A DNA stretch of 64,000 nt from Streptomyces sp. 378 (lineage in GTDB: Bacteria; Actinomycetota; Actinomycetes; Streptomycetales; Streptomycetaceae): assembly GCF_030124145.1 (NCBI RefSeq), contig NZ_JASKMS010000011.1, positions 1-64,000 on the forward strand, written 5' to 3'. The notes beneath the pieces are model-generated. The model worked only from the letters and a program-made list of their open reading frames with translations, was not told the DNA's origin and ran no database searches. Below are positions 54,593 to 62,404 of the stretch, piece after piece. Each line of letters begins with the position of its first letter. The first letter of the stretch is position 1. The position numbers and the translations under genes were made by a program.

Positions 54593-55239
54593 GCTGGCCC
54601 GCGCCCTGGGCGCTCGCGGTGCCGGCCGTGACACCGGTGTCCCTGGTGTCGGAGGCCACGCAGCAGGCGATCGGATATCCGACGCTCTTCCTGCTGGTGC
54701 TGGCCGGGGCGCTGGTGCCGGTGATCCCGACGGGGGCGCTGGTCAGTTCGGCGGCGGTGGTCGCCATGCACCGGACGGCGCCGTTCTCCCTGGCGATGGT
54801 GTTCGTGACGGCGTCGCTGGCGGCGTTCCTGGGCGATGCGGCGCTGTACTGGCTGGGGCGGCGCGGACTGAAGTCGAAGAACGGGTCGCGGTGGCTGGAG
54901 GCGCTCCGGTCACGGGCGTCGGAGGGCCGGCTGGAGCAGGCGCAGGAGAAGCTCGCCGCGCACGGAGTCGCCGTGCTGGTGCTGTCGCGGCTGGTGCCGG
55001 CGGGACGCATCCCGGTGATGCTGGCCTGCCTGCTGGCCCGGTGGCCGATACGGAGGTTCTCCCGGGGGAACCTGCCGGCCTGTCTGGCCTGGGCCGTGAC
55101 GTATCAGCTCATCGGGATACTCGGCGGGTCGCTGTTCGCCGAGCCGTGGCAGGGCGTGGTGGCGGCGATCGCACTGACCCTGCTGATCAGCGTGGTGCCG
55201 ACGGTGGTGCGGTGGGTGCGCGGCTTCCCGCGCTCCTGA
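54589..55239 (+). CDS. DedA/VTT-domain membrane protein
   Basis: 216 aa from the GTG at 54589, overlapping the MBL stop. Four or more membrane segments and the VTT signature region: VPVIPTGALVSSAAVVA, FLGDAALYWLGRRG (about 85) and VLSRLVPAGRIPVMLACLLA (about 130), whose Arg matches the conserved F/L-x-R-x2-P-x2-R motif. DedA proteins are proposed lipid flippases or proton-linked transporters. Coupling to an MBL-fold, NAPE-PLD-like gene suggests lipid metabolism. The last 53 bp overlap the convergent second MBL gene. Confidence 0.9.
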   Translation: MSWPAPWALAVPAVTPVSLVSEATQQAIGYPTLFLLVLAGALVPVIPTGALVSSAAVVAMHRTAPFSLAMVFVTASLAAFLGDAALYWLGRRGLKSKNGSRWLEALRSRASEGRLEQAQEKLAAHGVAVLVLSRLVPAGRIPVMLACLLARWPIRRFSRGNLPACLAWAVTYQLIGILGGSLFAEPWQGVVAAIALTLLISVVPTVVRWVRGFPRS

Positions 55240-56302
55240 GGGTCACCCCGGACAGCACGCGTGAGGCGCCCACGGGCATGTCCCACAGGTTCTCCCGGGG
55301 CAGCCCCGCCTTCTCCCAGGCCGCTCGCACACGCGTCAACGGTTCCATCACCGGCTCCGCCGACAGCACGAACGTCGCCCAGTGCATGGGGGCCATCCGG
55401 CTCGCGCCCAGGTCCTGGGCCGCGCGGACCGCCTCCTCCGGGTCGCAGTGGACGTCTCTGAGCCACCAGCGGGGGTCGTAGGCGCCGATGGGCAGCAGCG
55501 CCAGGTCGATGCCGGGGTAGCAGCGGCCGATGCGCGAGAACCAGTGCCCGTAGCCCGTGTCGCCCGCGAAGTAGACGCGTCGGCCGTCCCGGTCGGTGAG
55601 GACCCAACCGCCCCACAGGCTGCGGCAGGTGTCGGTCAGGCTGCGCTTGGACCAGTGGTGGGACGGGACGAAGTCGAAGCGGACGCCGTCCAGTTCGGCC
55701 GTCTCCCACCAGTCGAGCTCCGTCACGCGGGTGAACCGGCGGCGGTGGAACCAGCGGGCGAGCCCGGCCGGGACGAACACCGGGGTGTCGCGCGGGAGGC
55801 GGCGCAGGGTGGGGGCGTCCAGGTGGTCGTAGTGGTTGTGGCTGATGACGACGGCGTCGACGCGCGGCAAGTCCTCCCAGGGGACACCCACGGGGGTGAT
55901 CCGGGCCGGGGTGCCGAGGATGCGGCGGGACCACACGGGGTCGGTGAGGACGGTCAGCCCGCCGATGCGCAGCACCCAACTGGCGTGTCCCGCCCAGGTG
56001 ACGGCGACGGTGCGGGCGTCGACGCGGGGCAGCGGGGCCGGGGCGTAGGGCAGCCGGGGAATGTCGGCGAGGCCCTCGGGGCCCGGTTTCACCGCGCCCT
56101 CGCGGGCGAAGCGGGCCATGGCCTTCAGACCCGGCAGCGGCGCGGTCAGCCGGTCGTGGAAGGTGCGCGGCCACACCCGCCGCTCGGCCGGTGGGCGGGG
56201 TTCGGCCAGGGGCGGGCAGGGCGGCGCGAGGGGCGACGGGAGCGCGGGTTCGTCGGACTCCTGGGTGGTCGTGCCGGTGGTCGACTGGGACTGCTGCGTC
56301 AT
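55187..56302 (-). CDS. Metallo-beta-lactamase-fold protein, NAPE-PLD-like
   Basis: 371 aa. The ATG at 56302 overlaps the stop of the upstream gene as ATGA and has GGAG 8 nt before it, so I preferred it over upstream ATGs. A low-complexity Ser/Thr/Gln and Pro-rich N-terminus (about 1-40) leads to the MBL domain: VAVTWAGHASWVLRIGG, ISHNHYDHLDAPTLRRL (about 155), YFAGDTGYGHWFSRIG (about 245) and PMHWATFVLSAEP (about 310). This pattern matches N-acylphosphatidylethanolamine phospholipase D-like proteins. Coupled to the aminotransferase-fold gene. Confidence 0.9.
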   Translation of the reverse strand: MTQQSQSTTGTTTQESDEPALPSPLAPPCPPLAEPRPPAERRVWPRTFHDRLTAPLPGLKAMARFAREGAVKPGPEGLADIPRLPYAPAPLPRVDARTVAVTWAGHASWVLRIGGLTVLTDPVWSRRILGTPARITPVGVPWEDLPRVDAVVISHNHYDHLDAPTLRRLPRDTPVFVPAGLARWFHRRRFTRVTELDWWETAELDGVRFDFVPSHHWSKRSLTDTCRSLWGGWVLTDRDGRRVYFAGDTGYGHWFSRIGRCYPGIDLALLPIGAYDPRWWLRDVHCDPEEAVRAAQDLGASRMAPMHWATFVLSAEPVMEPLTRVRAAWEKAGLPRENLWDMPVGASRVLSGVTLRSAGSRAPTAPPSAPR

Positions 56303-57546
56303 CGAGGAGGCTCCCATCGCTGAGCTTCGTCGCGGAGATCGTCGAAGACCGATTTCAGTTGGATCAACGCGCGGTGCACGTGCGGCAGTTCCAACGGCGT
56401 GGGTGAAGTGAGGCATTCCGCGCGTTCGGTGTCGGAACCGGCCACCAGTGCGCCGGTGGAAAGCCGCACGCGCGGGGCTTCGAGGTCGTCGCCGAAGCGG
56501 TGCCCGCCCGGGGCGGGCATACCGAGGCGCGCGGTGAGGAAGTCCTCCAGTTCCTGTGCGTCGCCGACGCCGTGCGCGTCCAGCGCGGGCCGCAGCGGGG
56601 CCAGGTCCACGTACAGGTGGCGGCCTGAGCGCGGGGGACGGGCGAGGGCGCCCGCGGCGACGACGACGGAGTGCGCCTCGGCGGCCAGGAGCGCGTGCAG
56701 GCGCACGGTGCGCGCCACGCGCGCGGTGACCGGTTCCGGTTCGCCGAGGGCGTGCGCGGCCGCCGCGGCGACGGGCGCGGCGACGCGGGCGTCGAGGGCG
56801 GTGAGGACGTCGAGCACGCGCGCGTGCAGGCCGTCACCCTCCTCGCCGGACGGGAAGCGGGCCACGGCGGCCGGCCAGCCGGGCGGGAGCAGGGCGCCTG
56901 CCAGGTCGGTGACGACGGTGACCCGGTCGGGGACCATCTCGGCGGGGCTGAGCAGCACGGTGTCGTGCGGGTCGTGCAGGGTGTCGCGCCAGGTCTCGTC
57001 GCTGACCAGGTGCAGGCCGGCCCCCTGGGCGGCCTCGACGGTCTCGTGGAGCAGCTCGGGCGGGGCGACGGTCCCGGTGGGGTCGTCGGCGACCGACAGC
57101 ACGAGCAGCCGCGGGTCGCCGCCCTCGGCGCGGACCCGGCGCACGGTCTCCAGCAGCGCGTACGGGTCGGGAACGCCGCCGCTCTCCGGCGGGGTCGGCA
57201 CCTGGAAGGCGGGGCGGCCCAGCAGGCGCGCGTACGGCGCCCACCAGGCGGCGCAGGGTCTCGGTACGAGGACGTCGCCGCCGAGCGCCGCGGTCAGTGC
57301 GAGCAGCAGCGCGGGCGAGCCCGGGGCGGCGGCCACCCGGTCCGGGCGGCAGTGCAGTCCGCGCCGGTCCCAGTAGCCGCAGGCGGCCTCACGCAGGGCC
57401 TGACTGCCGCCGACCGGCTCATGGTCGCCCCCGGACGCCGCCGCGGCGAGTACCGCGGACAGCTCGGGCAGGACGGGCAGTCCGTCCTCGGGCAGCGGCG
57501 GCCCGAACCGGACGGGGCCGTGACCTTCCGGGGCCGTCCGCCGCAT
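56299..57546 (-). CDS. Aminotransferase class I/II-fold protein lacking the PLP lysine
   Basis: 415 aa, ATG with GGAGG 5 nt upstream. Fold-type I features: GSPALLLALTAAL, VADDPTGTVAPPE (in place of NxNNPTG), HLVSDETWRDTL (in place of SDExY) and a C-terminal APRVRLSTGAL with the carboxylate-binding Arg. Where the Schiff-base Lys belongs, it reads TDLAGALLPPGW, without Lys; the only lysine in the whole protein is near the C-terminus (LIQLKSVF). It cannot be a normal PLP aminotransferase. It may be a regulatory or structural relative. Overlaps the NAPE-PLD-like gene by 4 bp. Confidence 0.8.
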   Translation of the reverse strand: MRRTAPEGHGPVRFGPPLPEDGLPVLPELSAVLAAAASGGDHEPVGGSQALREAACGYWDRRGLHCRPDRVAAAPGSPALLLALTAALGGDVLVPRPCAAWWAPYARLLGRPAFQVPTPPESGGVPDPYALLETVRRVRAEGGDPRLLVLSVADDPTGTVAPPELLHETVEAAQGAGLHLVSDETWRDTLHDPHDTVLLSPAEMVPDRVTVVTDLAGALLPPGWPAAVARFPSGEEGDGLHARVLDVLTALDARVAAPVAAAAAHALGEPEPVTARVARTVRLHALLAAEAHSVVVAAGALARPPRSGRHLYVDLAPLRPALDAHGVGDAQELEDFLTARLGMPAPGGHRFGDDLEAPRVRLSTGALVAGSDTERAECLTSPTPLELPHVHRALIQLKSVFDDLRDEAQRWEPPR

Positions 57547-57758
57547 CCGTACCTCCGCAGTGCCTGGTACCGCCGTGTCATGTCGCCCTCAGCGCGTGCC
57601 CCGTCCGCTGCCCGGTGCCCCGTACGGTGCGGCTCGTGCCCTCGGCCTCCGAGTACCCAGAGTGCCGCCGCCCCAAGGGCCCCGGCAGAGTCGTGACGGT
57701 CACAGCATGAGCGGGCCCTGACCGGGGAAGCCGGGTCCCTCCGGAGCGGTGGGGCGGG

Positions 57759-58448
57759 TCAGCGGCAGGGATCGTGCTCCCGATGACGCAGCCGGTGCGC
57801 GGCGGCTCCGAGCGCCCCCGCGATCAGCACTCCGCCCGCGATCAGGGCCGGCACGGAGTCGGTGAAGGCGCCACCGTCCCCGGCCCGCACCCCGCGTTCG
57901 ATCACCGCCGCGCCGCACTCGGTGGAGTGCGGTGCGCGGTGGTGGGTGGGCTCGGGGCAGGGCTGGTGAGTGCGGTGGTGTGTGGGGTGGTGTGTGGGCT
58001 CGTGCGACGGCTCGTGGGGCCCCGAGCCGTGCGTCACGGTGAACGTCGCGCTCCACGGCTCACCCTCGCCGCCGGGAGGGGCCGGGCAGGTGCCGTCGAC
58101 GGTCCAGGCGGAGTCCTCGCCCTCGGCGTCCGGATCGCCCTCGAAGTTCTCGGCGGAGGCGATGCGGGCCGTGCCCCGGTAGGCCGGGCCGGACACCGCG
58201 TCGTCGTTGCCGGTGACCCGGCGCAGCGGCACCATGCCCTCGTCGAAGGCCTGCGAGGTGGCGTCGATGGTGTCGGGCGGCGGCCCGTCGGTCGGATCAC
58301 AGCTGACCGAGACGGTGAGCGTGTCCCCGGGCCGGACGGTGGCGGGGCTGACCTCGGCGGCCGGTTCGGCGAAGACCGCCGGCGCGAAGCCCAGCAGGGC
58401 CGAACCGGCCAGGGCGGCGACGGACAGGGCGTGCAGGCTGCGGCGCAT
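57759..58448 (-). CDS. Secreted His/Pro-rich protein with C-terminal membrane anchor
   Basis: 229 aa; the ATG at 58448 has AAGGAG 8 nt upstream, better than the ATG 24 bp earlier. Signal peptide (about 1-27, cut after VFA), an Ig-like beta domain (about 30-125, VSPATVRPGDTLTVSVSCDP), a low-complexity His/Thr/Pro/Glu stretch (about 150-190) and a final membrane span followed by a basic tail (SVPALIAGGVLIAGALGAAAHRLRHRE). Probably displayed on the cell surface; the His-rich stretch might bind metal. No catalytic motif and no known family recognised. Confidence 0.75.
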   Translation of the reverse strand: MRRSLHALSVAALAGSALLGFAPAVFAEPAAEVSPATVRPGDTLTVSVSCDPTDGPPPDTIDATSQAFDEGMVPLRRVTGNDDAVSGPAYRGTARIASAENFEGDPDAEGEDSAWTVDGTCPAPPGGEGEPWSATFTVTHGSGPHEPSHEPTHHPTHHRTHQPCPEPTHHRAPHSTECGAAVIERGVRAGDGGAFTDSVPALIAGGVLIAGALGAAAHRLRHREHDPCR

Positions 58449-58574
58449 CGAGGGGACTCCTTCGGTAGTCATACCCCTCTGCCATGACAGCCAGGCCGTT
58501 GTGCGGTGGCGCGCGGCGAGGCCCCATTGGCGGGACAGGGCCACTCGACCGGGTGAAAGTGGCGGGGCCCGGCG

Positions 58575-59378
58575 TCAGGCCAGGTCTCGCATGACCTGCT
58601 CCCGCACCCGGCCGCAGCACCGGCTGATCAGCCGGGACACGTGCATCTGCGAGATCCCCAGCTCCTCGGCGATCCGGCTCTGCGTCATGTCGTCGAAGAA
58701 CCGCATGTACAGGATCGTCCGCTCCCGCTCCGGCAGCGCCGCCAGCCGGGCCTTGACGGACTCGCGGTCGACGACGGTGTCCAGGGCGGGATCGGCGGAC
58801 CCGAGCGCGTCGCCCAGGGAGTATCCGTCCTCGCTGCCGGACAGCTCCGCGTCCAGGGACAGTGCCGTGAAGCTCTCCAGCGCTTCCTGACCGGCCCGGA
58901 CGTCCTCCTCGCTCAGGTTCGTGTGCTCGGCGATCTCGGCCACGGTGGGGCGGCGGCCCGGGATGGTCTGGGACAGGTCCTGGCCGGCGACACGCACGCG
59001 GTTGCGCAGGTCCTGGACGCGGCGGGGTACGTGCAGGGTCCACATGTGGTCCCGGAAGTGCCGCTTGATCTCGCCCGTGATCGTCGGCACGGCGTAGCTC
59101 TCGAAGGCGTGGCCGCGCTCGGGGTCGAACCGGTCGACGGCCTTGACCAGGCCGAGGGCCGCGACCTGACGCAGGTCCTCGGCGCTCTCGCCGCGGCTGC
59201 GGAAGCGTCCGGCGAGTCGGTCCGCCATGGGCAGCCAGGCCTCGACGATCTCGTCGCGGAGCGCGTCGCGCTGCGGGCCGTCGGGCATCGAGGCGAGCCT
59301 GCGGAAGGCCTCGGCGGTGTCGGGGGCGTCGTGGTGGGGGTGCCGCTTCGCGCTGGTTCGGGGCATGATGCGTCGCAT
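58575..59378 (-). CDS. RNA polymerase sigma factor, SigB/SigF/SigG subfamily
   Basis: 267 aa; ATG codons at 59378 and 59366 are both without a clear ribosome site. Region 2 (about 60-115): EDLRQVAALGLVKAVDRFDPERGHAFESYAVPTITGEIKRHFRD in outline; region 3 about 125-175 (RRPTVAEIAEHTNLSEEDV); region 4 about 210-262 (LPERERTILYMRFFDDMTQSRIAEELGISQMHVSRL in outline). This subfamily controls stress and development in Streptomyces and is often kept off by an anti-sigma factor; none is encoded nearby, so its partner is elsewhere. Confidence 0.93.
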   Translation of the reverse strand: MRRIMPRTSAKRHPHHDAPDTAEAFRRLASMPDGPQRDALRDEIVEAWLPMADRLAGRFRSRGESAEDLRQVAALGLVKAVDRFDPERGHAFESYAVPTITGEIKRHFRDHMWTLHVPRRVQDLRNRVRVAGQDLSQTIPGRRPTVAEIAEHTNLSEEDVRAGQEALESFTALSLDAELSGSEDGYSLGDALGSADPALDTVVDRESVKARLAALPERERTILYMRFFDDMTQSRIAEELGISQMHVSRLISRCCGRVREQVMRDLA

Positions 59379-59601
59379 TCGCTGGAAAGTGCTCTGGTCG
59401 GACGGTCACCGCGGAAACGCGTCCGCTGTCGGACGGGGCCTCGGTGCGGCGCGCGGCGCCGCTTCCACGGGCGTGCCTCCTGTCCGAAGCACTGGGGAGC
59501 GCCTGCCCCCGGCCACGCCACGCAAACCCGAGGCGTTCTTCGCCGTCGCGCAGCGTGACGCGTACCGCCGGCCCCGTCCCCCTGCGTGCGGCAGGCCGTT
59601 C

Positions 59602-60030
59602 ATGAGCACCCGAGGTCGCCGACCATGTCCCGCGGAGGCTGCGTGAGTGGAGGGGGGAGCAGGTCTTCGGCCATCCCGGTGACGGCATCGACGGGACGGC
59701 CGACTCGCCGCGGGGGGCAGGGTCGAGAAGGAGCCGCGTTTCGTGCATTTCGCGGCACGAGGAGCCCGGAGACGGCCGCTGAACTCGGCATGGCCGACCG
59801 CCCTGGAACGCGGCCATGGGTGGAGGCGGCCCGGCGGACCGCGCTGGAGAAGGACGGCCCCGCGGTGTGGGAGTCCCCGGCCCGATCCGGCTGTCCCACC
59901 GATCCCACCGCACGCCACCTGGGATCAGATGGAGGCGACCGCCGCATCGACCCTCAAGGGCGACGCGGACCGGGGATCGATGGTCGAGCGGGGTTTCAGG
60001 GCGAAGGTGCGGGAGTTCCTGCCGGGGCCG
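59602..60030 (+). pseudogene. Remnant of a thiamine-pyrophosphate-requiring enzyme (pyruvate oxidase-like)
   Basis: Both ends of the gene survive, the middle is gone. From 59615 the frame reads VADHVPRRLREWRGEQVFG then HPGDGIDG, the N-terminal TPP-enzyme motif; a shifted frame gives RVEKEPRFVHF. From about 59788 it reads ELGMADRPG and VEAARRTALEKDGPAV, then after a frameshift DPAVPPIPPHATWDQMEAT, LKGDADRGSMVERGF and KVREFLPG, the usual C-terminus. An intact gene would be about 1.8 kb; only about 430 bp remain, with at least three frame changes. Confidence 0.7.
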
Positions 60031-60175
60031 GAGAAGCGGCAGCGGCCCCGGGAGGCACGCCGGCCGGTTCACGCCGGCCGGCGTCCTCCTGCGGCAGCAG
60101 CATCTCCTCGTAACGCCCCAGCACCAGCACCACTCCGAGCGTGAGCAGCGGGATGAGCACAGCGAGCATCGCCAT
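59996..60175 (-). CDS. Small single-span membrane protein (59 aa)
   Basis: ATG at 60175 with GGAAGGA 6 nt upstream. An N-terminal membrane span (MAMLAVLIPLLTLGVVLVLG) is followed by RYEEMLLPQEDAG and a Pro/Ala-rich tail. Short proteins of this shape are found in Streptomyces beside general-stress genes; function unknown. Its 3' end overlaps the tail of the TPP-enzyme relic on the other strand, so the present tail may have been shaped by the decay of that gene. Confidence 0.7.
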   Translation of the reverse strand: MAMLAVLIPLLTLGVVLVLGRYEEMLLPQEDAGRREPAGVPPGAAAASPAPAGTPAPSP

Positions 60176-60334
60176 GACGGGTCCTTCCCCAGAGAGGTGT
60201 GGGGGGTGCGATCCGGGTCTCCCGCGGGGCGTGGCGCAAACCAGCGGGGACGGCGGCGATCGGGGCGGCGGACCCTGTGTCGGCTCCCGGTGTTCGGGTA
60301 CGCGGTGCGGGCCCCCGAACGTCTGGAGGGAGAC

Positions 60335-60736
60335 ATGCAGCGAGGCAGCGACCGGCTGAGCGTCCACCGGGACGACGAGATGAAACACGAACTCCAGGGT
60401 CTGCTCAGGTCCGGGCATCCCACGCGCAGCGAGGAGTGGCACGACCCGGAACCGGCCGCCGAGGACGACCCCGAGGTCGCCCACGGGCCGGTGACGCCGA
60501 GCCGCGCGCCGACGTCTCTCGAGTCGGTGCGACTGGAGCTGGCGCGGATCCTGGGCCGTAGGGCGTTCCCCGCGAGCCCGCGCGAGCTGGCCCGCGCGTT
60601 GCGCGGCCACCAGGCGCCCGACGCCTTGGTGGAGTCCTTGGAGGGGCTGCCGCGCCAGGAGCGCTACGGCAATGTCCAGGAACTGGCGCAGGCCCTGATC
60701 CGGGCCCGTGAGGCCGGGCCGCGGGAGTACGCGTAG
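60335..60736 (+). CDS. DUF2795 domain protein
   Basis: 133 aa, ATG with GGAGGGA 3 nt upstream. An acidic, charged N-terminal half is followed by a DUF2795 domain (about 70-128) with LESVRLELARILGRRAFPAS, ELARALRGHQAPDALVESL and ERYGNVQELAQAL, a small helical domain often found as tandem copies in actinobacterial stress loci. No enzymatic function is known. First of a run of small genes (DUF2795, CBS, PfpI) on this strand. Confidence 0.85.
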   Translation: MQRGSDRLSVHRDDEMKHELQGLLRSGHPTRSEEWHDPEPAAEDDPEVAHGPVTPSRAPTSLESVRLELARILGRRAFPASPRELARALRGHQAPDALVESLEGLPRQERYGNVQELAQALIRAREAGPREYA

Positions 60737-60803
60737 GGACCGTGCCGGGGCATCGCGATGCCACCGCGGTGCCCCCACTGGGAACGGAGGGGAGGCCCGA
60801 GTG

Positions 60804-61235
60804 ATGGCCGAGAAGGTCAAGGACGTGATGACAGCGGGTGTGGTCGCCGTGCGCCCGGACGCCTCGCTCGTCGAGGCGGCGCAGTTGATGCGCACGCAGA
60901 ACATCGGCGACGTGGTGGTGGCCGACGGGCAGGACGTGATCGGCGTACTCACCGACCGTGACATCACGGTGCGGGCCATCGCCGAGGGCACCGACCCGAT
61001 GACGGTCAGCGCGCAGGCCGTGTGCACGAGGAATCCGGTGACGGTGACGCCCGAGGACCGGTTGGCGACCGCCGTGGCACTGATGCGCGAGCACGCGGTG
61101 CGCCGGCTGCCGGTGGTGGAGAACGGGCTGCCGGTCGGGGTGGTGAGCCTGGGCGACGTGGCCGAGGTGGAGGATCCCGCGTCGGCGCTCGCCGACATCA
61201 GCCGGGCCGAGCCGGACACCCGGGGCGATGCCTGA
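60804..61235 (+). CDS. CBS-pair domain protein
   Basis: 143 aa; ATG at 60804 with GGAGG 8 nt upstream, or GTG at 60801. Two CBS repeats: KVKDVMTAGVVAVRPDASLVEAAQLM... GVLTDRDITVRAIAEG (about 4-67) and VCTRNPVTVTPEDRLATAVALM... GVVSLGDVAEVEDP (about 73-130), given in outline. CBS pairs bind adenosyl nucleotides (AMP, ATP, SAM) and act as energy or redox sensors. Nothing else is fused to it, so it probably works by contacting another protein. Confidence 0.93.
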   Translation: MAEKVKDVMTAGVVAVRPDASLVEAAQLMRTQNIGDVVVADGQDVIGVLTDRDITVRAIAEGTDPMTVSAQAVCTRNPVTVTPEDRLATAVALMREHAVRRLPVVENGLPVGVVSLGDVAEVEDPASALADISRAEPDTRGDA

Positions 61236-61336
61236 GCACACGCGGGAAGAACGAGAAGCAGAAGGACGAGAACGACGCGTGGAGTGACGCTGCGCGCTTG
61301 AGTGCCGCATCACTCCCGGAAAGGACACCGAACATC

Positions 61337-61879
61337 ATGCGTATCGCGTTTCTGGTCGCGCCCGAGGGCGTCGAGCAGGTCGAGCTGACCGATCCGTGGC
61401 AGGCCGCGAAGGACGCGGGGCACGAGCCCGTGCTGGTGTCGACGCAGCAGGGCGAGATCCAGGCCTTCAACCACCTCGACAAGGCGGACACGTTCACCGT
61501 GGACGAGGTCGTCGGCGACACCTCGCCGGACTCCTTCGGTGCGCTCGTGCTGCCGGGCGGCGTCGCCAACCCGGACTTCCTGCGGATGGACGACAAGGCC
61601 GTCGCGTTCGTCCGGGACTTCTTCGAGCAGGGCCGCCCCGTGGCCGCGATCTGCCACGCGCCGTGGACGCTGGTCGAGGCGGACGTCGTACGCGGCCGGG
61701 AGCTCACGTCGTGGCCGAGCCTGCAGACGGACATCCGCAACGCGGGCGGCACCTGGGTCGACAAGCAGGTCACGGTCTGTGACCACGGGGCGAACAAGCT
61801 GGTCACCAGCCGCAAGCCGGACGATCTGAAGGCGTTCTGCGAGACCTTCCTCGACGTCTTCGCACAGCAGGCCGCCTGA
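61337..61879 (+). CDS. DJ-1/PfpI-family protein
   Basis: 180 aa, ATG at 61337 with AAAGGA 12 nt upstream. The class I glutamine-amidotransferase-like fold has VDEVVGDTSPDSFGALVLPGG, the nucleophile elbow AAICHAPWTLVEADVV (Cys about 105, followed by His) and LTSWPSLQTDIRNAGGTWVDKQV, all typical of PfpI/YhbO proteins. Members act as deglycases, proteases or stress chaperones; the exact activity here is open. Sits with CBS and DUF2795 genes in a stress-like run. Confidence 0.93.
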   Translation: MRIAFLVAPEGVEQVELTDPWQAAKDAGHEPVLVSTQQGEIQAFNHLDKADTFTVDEVVGDTSPDSFGALVLPGGVANPDFLRMDDKAVAFVRDFFEQGRPVAAICHAPWTLVEADVVRGRELTSWPSLQTDIRNAGGTWVDKQVTVCDHGANKLVTSRKPDDLKAFCETFLDVFAQQAA

Positions 61880-62053
61880 TCAGGCCGCCTGACTCGGCAC
61901 CGGCGCCCGGAAGCGGCGGTAGCCGGCCCGGTCCACCGAGCAGGGCGTCGTGACGCCCGCCGGGCAAGGTGCCGTGACGGCGCAGCTGACCTTGGTCGGC
62001 GCCGGTGAGATTGTCTCGTGCCGGTCCCGCTCCGGCCGGGTCCTTGGAGGGGC

Positions 62054-62311
62054 TCAGGTGCCGGGGGTGGTGGGGGTCGCGGACTCCCCGCTCCCCCGCT
62101 CCCGGGCCCCTTCGCGTGTGCGGCCCGCGGCCACCGGGCGGCGCGGGTTGCGGCGCAGGTACTCGCCCTCCAGTTGCGCCATGCGCTCGTTGTGGGCGCG
62201 CAGCGCGTCGTTCGAGCCGTACAGCAGTGTGTCGTGGCGCGTGCGGTGGATGGTCTCCAGCTCTTTCATGAGCTGCTGGTCGTCCAGCCGGTCAGGGTCC
62301 ACTCCGGTCAT
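62054..62311 (-). CDS. Small conserved actinobacterial protein (85 aa), unknown function
   Basis: ATG at 62311; weak ribosome site. The N-terminal part is helical (DRLDDQQLMKELETIHRTRHDTLLYGSNDALRAHNERMAQLEGEYLRRNP in outline), the C-terminus is a Gly/Ser/Arg-rich tail. It resembles a short DUF6158-like family common in streptomycetes. No function can be assigned. Divergent from the baeRF2 gene by 93 bp. Confidence 0.75.
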   Translation of the reverse strand: MTGVDPDRLDDQQLMKELETIHRTRHDTLLYGSNDALRAHNERMAQLEGEYLRRNPRRPVAAGRTREGARERGSGESATPTTPGT

Positions 62312-62404
62312 CGTGTCGCCCCGCTCGTCGTGTTCGTCTGCGCGGTCCGGGTACCCGCCCCCGGAGCAAGTGAGCACTGCCCCGAGCGGCATCCGGGAGG
62401 AACT

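Noticed and set aside
59379..59601. Minus-strand reading AVRVTLRDGEERLGFAW upstream of the sigma factor as a separate gene
   Set aside because: No start codon with a ribosome site, no family recognised, and it runs into the sigma gene in the wrong frame.
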